Below, piece by piece: positions 1 to 6,368 of a stretch of 13,918 nt of DNA. The notes below the pieces were generated by a model, which searched no databases, was not told the DNA's origin, and was given only the letters and a program-made list of their open reading frames with translations. The stretch is from an uncultured Collinsella sp. (GTDB lineage: Bacteria; Actinomycetota; Coriobacteriia; Coriobacteriales; Coriobacteriaceae). The position numbers and the translations under genes were made by a program. The stretch's first letter is position 1. Each line of letters begins with the position of its first letter. The stretch spans positions 1 to 13,918 of the forward strand of contig UQZM01000052.1 of the NCBI GenBank assembly GCA_900545615.1, read 5' to 3'.

Positions 1-975
1 AAGCGTCATATCCGCACCAATGAGCATGAGGATACGGATGCCATGAGCATGCCGTGGCATCGCGAGACCCAGTATCACGCTTGGGTGCCCATCATGACGG
101 GCTGCAATAATTTCTGTACCTATTGCATCGTTCCGTACGTGCGCGGTCGCGAAAAGAGCCGCCCCTTCGAGGAGATTGTCGACGAGGTGACTGGTTTGGT
201 GCGCCAGGGCGTGCGTGAGATTACGCTGCTGGGCCAAAACGTTAACTCATATGGTCGCGATCTGTTTGGTAAGCCGCGTTTTGCCGATCTGCTGCGTGCC
301 GTGGGCGATACGGGTGTGGAGCGCATCTTCTTTACGTCTTCGCATCCCAAGGATCTGCTGCCCGAGACCATCGACGCCATGGCCGAAACGCCTGCCGTTA
401 TGCCGCAGCTGCACTTGGCCGTCCAGTCAGGTTCGACGCGGATCCTCAAAGAGATGAATCGCCGTTATACACGCGAGGACTATTTGGGCTTGGTCGATCG
501 CATTCGCAACCGTATGCCCGATATCGCGCTCTCGACCGACATTATCGTTGGCTTCCCGGGCGAGACTGAAGAAGACTTTGAGCAGACGCTTTCACTTGCC
601 GAGACGGTCCGCTATGCCCAGGCCTATACCTTCATCTATTCCAAGCGCGCCGGTACCCCGGCCGCAGAGATTGACGATCCTACGCCGCATGAGGTTATTC
701 TCGAGCGTTTCAACCGCCTGGTTAAGGTTATCGAGACCACGGCACATGAGTATAACCAGGGTGAGCTTCATACTGTGGTGCCGGCGCTCATTGAGGGCAC
801 GAGCAAGAAGAACGATGCGGTCCTGCTGGGCAAGAGTCCCAAGAATCAGACCGTGCATGCGCCTATCCCCGAGGGTTACAGCATCGATCAGCTTGTTGGC
901 AAGATCGTTGATGTTGACGTTGACGTTGCCAAGACCTGGTATTTGTCCGGCTCCGTTGTGGGCGAGCCGCGCTAA
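1..975 (+). CDS. miaB: MiaB, tRNA-2-methylthio-N6-dimethylallyladenosine synthase (5' partial)
   Basis: This radical-SAM methylthiotransferase adds a methylthio group to i6A37 of tRNAs reading U-starting codons. The frame is open from the first base, so the N-terminal UPF0004 [4Fe-4S] domain and the true start lie outside the window; the ATGs near 43-51 are internal. In the visible 324 residues the radical-SAM cluster motif GCNNFCTYC supplies Cys35, Cys39 and Cys42, followed by VPYVRGREKSR and the ITLLGQNVNSYG and DIIVGFPGETEEDF segments typical of MiaB. The last ~65 residues (from about LHTVVPALIEG) form a TRAM RNA-binding domain. The gene overlaps miaA by one base (TAATG), so the two are very likely translated from one mRNA. 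MiaA makes the substrate that MiaB then thiomethylates. Homologues such as MtaB/RimO are possible, but the adjacent miaA favours MiaB. Confidence 0.95.
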   Translation, partial: KRHIRTNEHEDTDAMSMPWHRETQYHAWVPIMTGCNNFCTYCIVPYVRGREKSRPFEEIVDEVTGLVRQGVREITLLGQNVNSYGRDLFGKPRFADLLRAVGDTGVERIFFTSSHPKDLLPETIDAMAETPAVMPQLHLAVQSGSTRILKEMNRRYTREDYLGLVDRIRNRMPDIALSTDIIVGFPGETEEDFEQTLSLAETVRYAQAYTFIYSKRAGTPAAEIDDPTPHEVILERFNRLVKVIETTAHEYNQGELHTVVPALIEGTSKKNDAVLLGKSPKNQTVHAPIPEGYSIDQLVGKIVDVDVDVAKTWYLSGSVVGEPR

Positions 976-1913
976 TGGTTTCTCCCAGGGCAGGACTTTC
1001 CGCCGTTGCGATCGTCGGTCCGACGGCGGTTGGTAAGAGTGATGTTGCCGACCGTTTGGCAGCTCGTCTTTCGTCCGAAGTGCTGTCGTGCGATGCGATG
1101 CAAATCTATCGCGGCATGGACATCGGTACCGCAAAGATGGCGCCCGATGAGTGTACGGTGCCGCTGCGTCTCGTCGACATTGTAGAGCCGGGTGTGCCAT
1201 ATTCTGCTGCGCTTTATCAGGCTGACGCTCGCGCGCATGTTGAACGTCTCCTTGGTTCGGGTTGCCTGCCGGTTTTTTGCGGAGGTACGGGGCTGTATCT
1301 CAAGGCCGCCCTCGATGAAATGGACTTTCCTTCGGGTGAACTTGAGGACGATCGTCGTATGGGCTATCAGGAGCTTGCCGAGCGTATTGGCGAGGAAGAG
1401 CTGCATGCCCTGCTTGCCGAGCTCGACCCAGAATCGGCTGCTGTTATTCATCCCCATAATGTGCGCCGTGTGATTCGTGCGCTCGAGATGCATGATGATG
1501 GTATCTCCTATGCACAGCAAAAAAGTCAGTTTAGTGTTCCGCGCGAGCATTATCATGCTCTATGGTTTGGTCTGACGCGTAATCGCGAGGTGCTCTACGA
1601 GCGCATTAACCTGCGCGTCGATCTGATGTTTGAGCAGGGTCTTGTCGATGAGGTTCGCGGTCTTATGGACCAGGGGCTGGGAGATGCCCTGACTTCGATG
1701 CAGGCAATTGGCTATAAAGAGATCATTGATGCTTTCAATGGCGTGATTTCTATGGATGAGGCTCGCGAACTCATCAAGATGCGTTCGCGTCGCTATGCCA
1801 AACGTCAGCTTTCGTGGTTTAAGCGCGATGACCGTATCGTGTGGTTTGATATGGACGAGTTTACGATCGATGAGGTCGTTGAGGACATCATGCATCGTAT
1901 TGAGGCTGCCTAA
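975..1913 (+). CDS. miaA: MiaA, tRNA dimethylallyltransferase
   Basis: It transfers a dimethylallyl group from DMAPP to N6 of A37 in tRNAs decoding UNN codons, the step before MiaB. The protein is 312 aa, normal for the family. It shows a P-loop GPTAVGKS at residues 15-22, the SCDAMQIYRGMDIGTAK segment (MiaA DSxQ(V/I)Y region, here with Ala in place of the usual Ser), and FCGGTGLYLKA with the conserved Gly-rich DMAPP/tRNA-binding loop. The C-terminal part contains AIGYKEIID and RSRRYAKRQLSWFKRD, a signature MiaA C-terminal motif. The ATG lies inside the miaB stop (TAATG), and no strong Shine-Dalgarno is seen, which suggests translational coupling. It ends in the same kind of one-base overlap with hflX. 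Confidence 0.97.
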   Translation: MVSPRAGLSAVAIVGPTAVGKSDVADRLAARLSSEVLSCDAMQIYRGMDIGTAKMAPDECTVPLRLVDIVEPGVPYSAALYQADARAHVERLLGSGCLPVFCGGTGLYLKAALDEMDFPSGELEDDRRMGYQELAERIGEEELHALLAELDPESAAVIHPHNVRRVIRALEMHDDGISYAQQKSQFSVPREHYHALWFGLTRNREVLYERINLRVDLMFEQGLVDEVRGLMDQGLGDALTSMQAIGYKEIIDAFNGVISMDEARELIKMRSRRYAKRQLSWFKRDDRIVWFDMDEFTIDEVVEDIMHRIEAA

Positions 1914-3202
1914 TGGCCCGTTTCCCCCTTGTTCCCACGGCGCCCGAGCCCGAGCGTGCCATATTAGTTGGTGTTGAGTGGCGCGACAATGCGTGGCCGC
2001 TCAATCGTTCGCTTGACGAGCTTGAGCGCCTGGCCCATACGGCTGGCGCCCAGTGCGTGGCACGCTTGTCACAGCGTCTGGTCAAGCCGTATCCAAAATC
2101 GTTTATCGGCTCCGGTAAGGTTGAGGAGCTTTGCGGGCTCGTGCATCGTATGGATGTCGATGTTGTTATCTTCGACGACGATTTATCGCCCTCGCAGCAA
2201 TCCTATTTGGAGAAAGCCGTGGGCGAGCCGGTAAAGATTATCGATCGTACAGCACTGATTCTGGATATCTTTGGCCTGCATGCTCAGACTCGTGAGGGGC
2301 GCCTACAGGTACAGCTGGCACAGCTTCAATATCTGTTGCCCCGTCTGCGTGGCATGTGGAGTCATCTCGCCAAGGAACAGACACGCGGCGGCATCGGCTC
2401 ACGCTTTGGTCAGGGCGAAAGTCAACTCGAGGTCGACCGTCGCCTCATTCGCAATAAGATTGCCGCGCTTCGTCGTGAGCTTAAGCAGGTTGAACAGCGT
2501 CGCGATGTTCAATCCAAGAGCCGCATTGAGTCACCGGCTTTTCGCGTCGCGTTGGCCGGTTATACTAATGCGGGTAAATCGACGTTGCTCAATCGTCTGA
2601 CCGGCTCTACGGTACTTTCGCAGGACAAGCTGTTTGCTACGCTCGACCCGACGACGCGTTCGTATCGCCTTCCCGGCGGTCGTGGCATGACGATTACCGA
2701 TACCGTTGGCTTTATTCAAAAGCTACCGCATGGTCTCGTTGATGCCTTTAAGTCCACGCTGTCTGAGGTTCTTGGTGCCGATCTGATTCTTAAAGTTGTG
2801 GATGCCTCTGACGAGGACTACGAGCGCCAGCTCGAGGCAGTCGATCGCGTTCTTGACGAGATCGGTGCCGGCGAGCGTTTGACGCTTACGGTGTTCAATA
2901 AAATCGATCTTCTCGATAGCGTTGATCGATTGAGTTTCCGTCGTCGCTATCCCGAGGCCGTGCTGTTCTCGGCCCAGACGGGCGAGGGACTCGACGATCT
3001 CGTCGACCGTATTGCTCGTGAGGCTGCTGCCACCGATGTGTTGCTCTCTGCTGATATCCCGTATCGCGAGGGCGCCCTCATCACGCTGGTGCATGAACAG
3101 GGAACCCTTTTGCACGAGGAATATCTTGAGGACGGCGTTCGTATTGTGGCGAAGCTGCCGGCTCGTATCGCGCCGCGGCTCAAGCGTTATCGCACCGAGT
3201 AG
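1913..3202 (+). CDS. hflX: HflX, ribosome-associated GTPase
   Basis: HflX is a 50S-binding GTPase that splits or rescues stalled and stress-hibernating ribosomes. The 429-aa protein has the HflX N-terminal domain (about residues 14-120, with LVKPYPKSFIGSGKVEEL). A helical linker follows, containing QLQYLLPRLRG, TRGGIGSRFGQGESQLE and a basic coiled coil at 175-205. The TrmE-Era-type G domain has G1 GYTNAGKS at 216-223, G2 within TLDPTTR, G3 DTVGF at 263-267 and G4 NKID at 329-332. The C-terminal domain ends in an RIxxRLPARIxxRL-like segment. It is third in the miaB-miaA-hflX series and starts within the miaA stop codon. An miaA-hflX association is also known from Escherichia coli (miaA-hfq-hflX). 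Its last 16 bases overlap the end of the opposing acyltransferase gene, so no intergenic terminator is present. Confidence 0.96.
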   Translation: MARFPLVPTAPEPERAILVGVEWRDNAWPLNRSLDELERLAHTAGAQCVARLSQRLVKPYPKSFIGSGKVEELCGLVHRMDVDVVIFDDDLSPSQQSYLEKAVGEPVKIIDRTALILDIFGLHAQTREGRLQVQLAQLQYLLPRLRGMWSHLAKEQTRGGIGSRFGQGESQLEVDRRLIRNKIAALRRELKQVEQRRDVQSKSRIESPAFRVALAGYTNAGKSTLLNRLTGSTVLSQDKLFATLDPTTRSYRLPGGRGMTITDTVGFIQKLPHGLVDAFKSTLSEVLGADLILKVVDASDEDYERQLEAVDRVLDEIGAGERLTLTVFNKIDLLDSVDRLSFRRRYPEAVLFSAQTGEGLDDLVDRIAREAAATDVLLSADIPYREGALITLVHEQGTLLHEEYLEDGVRIVAKLPARIAPRLKRYRTE

Positions 3203-3891
3203 ACGAGCTCCAAAAAGCCCAGAATAATGGGCTGATGCAGCAGATAAAAGGGGAGTGCATGACGTCCAAGGCTGGCGAGCGCCGGGACGGGATTGGCGTA
3301 GGCCCAGCTTGGGGCGGGATGTTCACATCTTTGAGCGGTGCGCGCAGCAAAGTATCCTGTGAGGTACATGAATATAAACGGGATGATTGGATAATAGTCG
3401 CCTGAAACGAACCAGGGGCCGGGAAATCCTAGCCACGCCAAATAGGAGAATGAATAGGTCGATTTCGGGATGCCCCATGTCGCTGCGAAGAGAGCGAGGC
3501 ATATCGTAATGCCCCACGTGCTAGGCACTTTCTTAAGCATCGGTCGTGCTACGGCTGCCACAGCGGTACACGTCGCCATGCAATAAATGATGCCAAAGTT
3601 CACTGAATCGTCGACCGATACGAGCGTTGTTGCAATCCAGACGACCAAAGCTGCGGCAGCGTATTTGGCCGCTCGTTTAGCATTGTTGCGCGAAAGGGTG
3701 CACATCCAACCCGCGATAAACAAAAATACCCAGCTGATGCTGGCGCGCCAGATGTCTTGAAAGACAGTCTGGGTAAACCAGGGCATATCCCAGTCGTACA
3801 GGTAGGCGAGATCGTAGCAAGCGTGAAAACCTGCCATTGAAATCATCGTAAACCCGCGGACGGTATCAAAGATAGTGATGCGTTTTTGCAT
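3187..3891 (-). CDS. DUF1624 / HGSNAT-type integral membrane acyltransferase
   Basis: This 234-aa polytopic membrane protein matches what I know of the bacterial DUF1624 (heparan-alpha-glucosaminide N-acetyltransferase catalytic-like) family. It opens with RITIFDTVRGFTMISMAGFH, where the D-x-x-RG and His23 resemble the acyltransferase-3 N-terminal signature. About seven hydrophobic segments follow (for example around residues 50-66, 76-92, 127-142, 164-182 and 210-231). The protein ends with LLHQPIILGFLELVY, in which the LLHQP motif is also typical. Presumably it moves acyl groups across or onto an envelope glycan; the substrate cannot be told from sequence. Its ATG overlaps the lexA stop by one base (TAATG on the minus strand), so it should share the LexA-controlled transcript. 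The 3' end overlaps hflX. Confidence 0.8.
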   Translation of the reverse strand: MQKRITIFDTVRGFTMISMAGFHACYDLAYLYDWDMPWFTQTVFQDIWRASISWVFLFIAGWMCTLSRNNAKRAAKYAAAALVVWIATTLVSVDDSVNFGIIYCMATCTAVAAVARPMLKKVPSTWGITICLALFAATWGIPKSTYSFSYLAWLGFPGPWFVSGDYYPIIPFIFMYLTGYFAARTAQRCEHPAPSWAYANPVPALASLGRHALPFYLLHQPIILGFLELVYSVR

Positions 3892-4535
3892 TACGAGAAC
3901 CGGCGCATCAAGCCGACGACTTTGCCCAAGATAACGGGATTCGTTGCATAGATAGGCTCCATGGTGTCATTCTCGGGCTGCAGGCGTACGCGTCCCTGCT
4001 CCTTGTAGAACGTCTTGACGGTCGCTGAACCATCAATCATGGCCACGACAATTTCGCCGTTCATGGCACTCTTTTGTTCACGGACGATGATGTAATCGCC
4101 ATTGAAGATGCCGACATTGATCATTGAGCTCCCATGCACCTCAAGGATAAAGGAACCCTGATCGGTGGCGATTTCGGTCGGGATAGTAAAAGTGTCTTCG
4201 ATATTCTGCTCGGCCAGAATGGGAATCCCAGCCGCGACGCGACCAACGAGCGGTAGCGAGACCGTTCCGCGAGGTGCGGTGGGCTCGTCAGATTTAGAAA
4301 TTGAGACAGAGGAACCGTCCTCGTTAAAGAGTTCCAGGGCGCGCGGTTTGGTGGCATCGCGCTTGAGTAGCCCGCGCGCCTCCAGAGCAGATAGATGGGC
4401 GTGCACGGTGCTGGGGGAGGAAAGGCCCACGGCAGAAGCCATCTCGCGCACGCTGGGCGGATAACCCTTCTCCTGCTGATATTCCTTGATGAAGTCGTAA
4501 ATTTGCTGCTGACGCTTGGTAATTTTGCGAGCCAT
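3891..4535 (-). CDS. lexA: LexA, SOS repressor / autoprotease
   Basis: LexA is the SOS repressor; RecA filaments trigger its self-cleavage. I chose the ATG at 4535 (214 aa, MARKITKRQ...) because an AGAGAGG Shine-Dalgarno lies 8 bases upstream and because LexA proteins start just before the TKRQQQIYDFI helix. In-frame starts at 4556 and 4640 lack a ribosome site, and the upstream part carries operators. The N-terminal winged HTH (about 1-65) contains GYPPSVREMASAVGLSS. The cleavage site is Ala102-Gly103 (VAAG), the catalytic Ser137 lies in HGSSM, and Lys174 lies in ATVKTF. The Ser-Lys spacing (37) and cleavage-Ser spacing (35) equal those of E. coli LexA. It is divergent from the LysM gene, and three GAAC-N4-GTTC-like sites lie between them. 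Confidence 0.97.
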   Translation of the reverse strand: MARKITKRQQQIYDFIKEYQQEKGYPPSVREMASAVGLSSPSTVHAHLSALEARGLLKRDATKPRALELFNEDGSSVSISKSDEPTAPRGTVSLPLVGRVAAGIPILAEQNIEDTFTIPTEIATDQGSFILEVHGSSMINVGIFNGDYIIVREQKSAMNGEIVVAMIDGSATVKTFYKEQGRVRLQPENDTMEPIYATNPVILGKVVGLMRRFS

Positions 4536-4559
4536 CAGGGCATCCTCTCTACCCATGTC

Positions 4560-4571
4560 AAACAAATGTTC
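4560..4571 (-). promoter_or_regulatory. LexA operator (SOS box), lexA-proximal
   Basis: On the minus strand this site reads GAACATTTGTTT, with the flank giving CGAACATTTGTTTG. It fits the Gram-positive SOS consensus CGAAC-RNRY-GTTYG with minor deviation (one half is GTTT). It lies about 25 bases upstream of the chosen lexA ATG, in the lexA leader, consistent with autoregulation. I see no clear lexA -10/-35 pair. Confidence 0.7.
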
Positions 4572-4580
4572 GAATTTTGC

Positions 4581-4608
4581 TTGACAGGAACAACTGTTCG
4601 AAGATAAT
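4581..4608 (+). promoter_or_regulatory. Promoter of the LysM-nrdR-dut unit
   Basis: A consensus -35 TTGACA (4581-4586) is followed after 16 bases by GATAAT (4603-4608), with overlapping ATAATA giving a 17-base spacer as an alternative. The spacer contains a perfect SOS box, and a second SOS box begins a few bases after the -10, near the expected start point. LexA bound at either site would block RNA polymerase. Confidence 0.75.
4588..4599 (+). promoter_or_regulatory. LexA operator (SOS box) inside promoter spacer
   Basis: GAACAACTGTTC is a perfect GAAC-N4-GTTC dyad placed between the -35 and -10 hexamers of the LysM-gene promoter. It could also act on lexA, which is transcribed the other way. 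Confidence 0.85.
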
Positions 4609-4615
4609 AATAACC

Positions 4616-4627
4616 GAACATTCGTTC
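4616..4627 (+). promoter_or_regulatory. LexA operator (SOS box) near transcription start
   Basis: GAACATTCGTTC, flanked by CC and T, is a second perfect GAAC-N4-GTTC dyad. It starts 8 bases after the -10 of the LysM promoter and so overlaps the predicted transcription start. Confidence 0.83.
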
Positions 4628-4695
4628 TCGCGCTAGACATTTTTGTCCGCGCGGCTTGATAAAACTGTTCTCAGCAAAACACGCGAGAGGAGAAC

Positions 4696-5148
4696 ATGAT
4701 GAACGCAACGAATATGGTCCAGGGAAACCTTGCCCTTAAACTCGAGACGCCTGCAGAACCCACTTTTACGGTTGTTCAGGGTGGCCGCTCCGGCTTTCAG
4801 CCTTTGACCGTAAAGCCTGCTCGCAATCAGCAGGCTGTAGTTGCGCCGGCCCGCGTTGCCCTGAAGGTTCCGACGATTGTCGCCGTTGCCGTTGCGCTTA
4901 CGCTCTTCGTTGTCCTCGCTACGTCGGTCTTTAGCGCTCGTCACGCCGCGTATGCCGAGTCCGTTTCCAACGTTACCTACGAGACTATTCGCGTTCAGCC
5001 TGGTGATTCTCTTTGGTCGCTTGCCGAGGAATATCCTATCGAAGGCCTTTCCACGCAAGAGACTTCCGACATGATCCGTAACGTCAATCATCTGGAGCAT
5101 GGTTCGCTCGCCGCCGGTGCGCATCTTAAGGTTCCTGCTCGTTCGTAA
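4696..5148 (+). CDS. LysM-domain membrane protein, probable SOS-induced cell-division suppressor (YneA/DivS/Rv2719c-like)
   Basis: The protein is 150 aa (149 if the second ATG at 4699 is used, which has the better 6-base spacing from AGGAG at 4688-4692). An N-terminal cytoplasmic part of ~57 residues is followed by one transmembrane helix at about 58-79. A C-terminal LysM domain (about 94-147: YETIRVQPGDSLWSLAEEY ... HLKVPARS) would sit outside the membrane on peptidoglycan. The same topology and the position divergent from lexA are known for YneA of Bacillus, DivS of Corynebacterium glutamicum and Rv2719c of mycobacteria, which delay division during DNA damage. Two perfect SOS boxes at its promoter fit that role. 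Function is inferred from position and architecture; sequence similarity within this group is generally low. Confidence 0.82.
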   Translation: MMNATNMVQGNLALKLETPAEPTFTVVQGGRSGFQPLTVKPARNQQAVVAPARVALKVPTIVAVAVALTLFVVLATSVFSARHAAYAESVSNVTYETIRVQPGDSLWSLAEEYPIEGLSTQETSDMIRNVNHLEHGSLAAGAHLKVPARS

Positions 5149-5161
5149 TCATTATCGCGCT

Positions 5162-5205
5162 GCGCATGGTACCCTTGTTATCGTTTAAGAGGAGGTACCA
5201 TGCGC
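5162..5205 (+). repeat. 12-bp perfect inverted repeat covering the nrdR start codon
   Basis: GCGCATGGTACC (5162-5173) and GGTACCATGCGC (5194-5205) are perfect complements separated by 20 bases. The right arm contains the nrdR ATG (5200-5202) and the last two bases of its AGGAGG ribosome site (5190-5195). In RNA the stem would hide the start codon. There is no following U-tract, so it is not an intrinsic terminator. It may be a translational control hairpin or a DNA operator. Confidence 0.8.
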
Positions 5206-5643
5206 TGTCCCAAATGTGGCAAGGCACATACCCGCGTCGTTGATTCCCGTATGCAGGAGTCAAATAACACCATTAAGCGCCGTCGCGAATGTTGCTCGTG
5301 TAACTATCGCTTTACAACGTTTGAGCGATGCGAAGACCCAATCGAGGTCATTAAGTCAGACGGAACCAAGCAGCGGTTCGATCGCAATAAGCTGCTCGTC
5401 GGCTTGATGCGCGCCACCATCAAGCGTGATATCGATACTAAGAAGCTCAATGAGATTATCGACGACATCGAGGTCGAGCTGCGCTCTCGCACGCTGACGG
5501 CCGTCACGTCCCATGAGTTGGGTGACATGGTGCTCAAGCGCTTGGCCAAGATCGACAAGGTGGCCTACATCCGCTTTGCCTCGGTCTACCGCGATTTCAA
5601 AGACGTCGATGAGTTTCTGCAAGAGCTCGACAAGCTAAGGTGA
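5200..5643 (+). CDS. nrdR: NrdR, ribonucleotide reductase transcriptional repressor
   Basis: NrdR represses ribonucleotide reductase genes in response to ATP/dATP. The 147-aa protein has the family's length and layout. A zinc ribbon carries Cys3-x2-Cys6 and Cys31-x2-Cys34 (MRCPKC ... CCSC), with VVDSRMQESNNTIKRRREC typical of NrdR. An ATP-cone follows at about residues 49-139 (VIKSDGTKQRFDRNKLLVGLMRA ...). The start is fixed by AGGAGG four bases before the ATG and by the zinc ribbon beginning at residue 3. It follows the LysM gene by 51 bases with no terminator and is followed by dut after 4 bases. The start lies inside a perfect hairpin. No ribonucleotide reductase gene and no clear NrdR box are visible in the window. 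Confidence 0.97.
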   Translation: MRCPKCGKAHTRVVDSRMQESNNTIKRRRECCSCNYRFTTFERCEDPIEVIKSDGTKQRFDRNKLLVGLMRATIKRDIDTKKLNEIIDDIEVELRSRTLTAVTSHELGDMVLKRLAKIDKVAYIRFASVYRDFKDVDEFLQELDKLR

Positions 5644-5647
5644 TTCC

Positions 5648-6091
5648 ATGCCCAACATTACCGTCAACATAAAGCGTCTCGACCCCACCGTCGAGCTTCC
5701 CAAATACGCCCATCCCACCGATGCCGGCTTGGATTTGCGCTCCAACGAGGACTGCGTCCTGAAGCCCTTCGAACGTCGTCTGGTCTCTACTGGGCTGGCC
5801 ATCGCCTTGCCCGATGGCTACGCCGGCTTCGTCCAGCCCCGCAGCGGCTTGGCCATCAAGCAGGGCCTGTCTATAGTTAACACGCCGGGCCTCATCGACG
5901 CCCACTACCGAGGAGAACTCAAGGTTATCCTCATCAACCTGGACCCCTCCAACAACATCCAAATCAACAAAGGCGACCGCATAGCCCAGCTCGTCATCCA
6001 AGAAGTCCCCACGGTTAACCTCATAGAAGTAGAAGAACTAGACGAAACCGACCGAGGCAACGGAGGCTTCGGCTCCTCCGGCGTCGCCTAG
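5648..6091 (+). CDS. dut: Dut, deoxyuridine 5'-triphosphate nucleotidohydrolase
   Basis: It hydrolyses dUTP to dUMP and pyrophosphate, keeping uracil out of DNA and feeding dTMP synthesis. The 147-aa protein has all five trimeric-dUTPase motifs: AHPTDAGLDL (21-30), PRSGLA (64-69), NTPGLIDAHYRGELKV (78-93, catalytic Asp84), GDRIAQLVI (109-117) and the Gly-rich C-terminal RGNGGFGSSG (136-145). The ATG lies 4 bases after the nrdR stop and the ribosome site (TAAGG) is inside the nrdR end, so the two are co-translated. Codon choice changes in the last third: all five Glu codons after residue 118 are GAA, and ATA, CTA, CGA and GGA appear, unlike the neighbouring genes. Confidence 0.97.
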   Translation: MPNITVNIKRLDPTVELPKYAHPTDAGLDLRSNEDCVLKPFERRLVSTGLAIALPDGYAGFVQPRSGLAIKQGLSIVNTPGLIDAHYRGELKVILINLDPSNNIQINKGDRIAQLVIQEVPTVNLIEVEELDETDRGNGGFGSSGVA

Positions 6092-6107
6092 GGGCGCTCG
6101 TATCCCT

Positions 6108-6210
6108 CCCGCCCGCCTCTCACACATATCATTCCATGCTCAAACATTCTCGCTTCGCTTCGCTCGCTGCGAAACTGCGCGTGGAACGATATGTGTGAGA
6201 GGCGGGCGGG
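6108..6210 (+). repeat. Hairpin repeat A (29-bp stem, conserved loop), 3' of dut
   Basis: The arms 6108-6136 and 6182-6210 are complementary over 29 bp with a single A·C mismatch (A6131/C6188). The 45-base loop reads TGCTCAAACATTCTCGC, then a TTCGC-rich stretch, then TGCGAAACTGCGCG. An inner mini-hairpin TTCGC-TCGCT-GCGAA is at 6159-6173. Loop and inner stem match hairpin B on the other strand; the outer stem does not. It starts 17 bases after the dut stop, with no U-tract after it. Confidence 0.9.
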
Positions 6211-6243
6211 CGGCTACTCGCTTGAAACAATATTTACTTTTCT

Positions 6244-6292
6244 AGTAAGCCGACGCTACAAAGGGACCGTCCCCTTGTAGCGTCGGCTTACT
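6244..6292 (+). terminator. Hairpin C, 18-bp perfect stem, possible terminator or REP-like element
   Basis: The arms AGTAAGCCGACGCTACAA (6244-6261) and TTGTAGCGTCGGCTTACT (6275-6292) are perfectly complementary. Inside is an A·C mismatch, a 4-bp GGGA/TCCC stem and a CCG loop. The plus strand continues with GTATTTATATTTT, an interrupted T-rich tail, so termination of dut transcription is plausible. The inner GGGGACGGTCCC (minus strand) resembles palindromes I recall from REP-like families; that link is unverified. Confidence 0.6.
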
Positions 6293-6368
6293 GTATTTAT
6301 ATTTTCTGGTTCCCCTTTGCAGATTTTACTGGTGGGGAATCTGGTATAGCTGCTAGTACGTTAACGCA

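Noticed and set aside
3216..3233. AGCCC/GGGCT stem followed by TTTTT on the minus strand near the end of the acyltransferase gene
   Set aside because: Only a 5-bp stem, and it lies inside the coding sequence encoding conserved C-terminal residues; too weak to call a terminator.
4536..4640. Longer LexA with 35 extra N-terminal residues
   Set aside because: The extra region contains the SOS boxes and the promoter of the divergent gene, and there is no ribosome site; LexA family members begin near the TKRQ helix.
6150..6175. TTCGC short tandem repeats as a CRISPR-like or microsatellite array
   Set aside because: Only two to three imperfect units within the hairpin loop; no spacer pattern.
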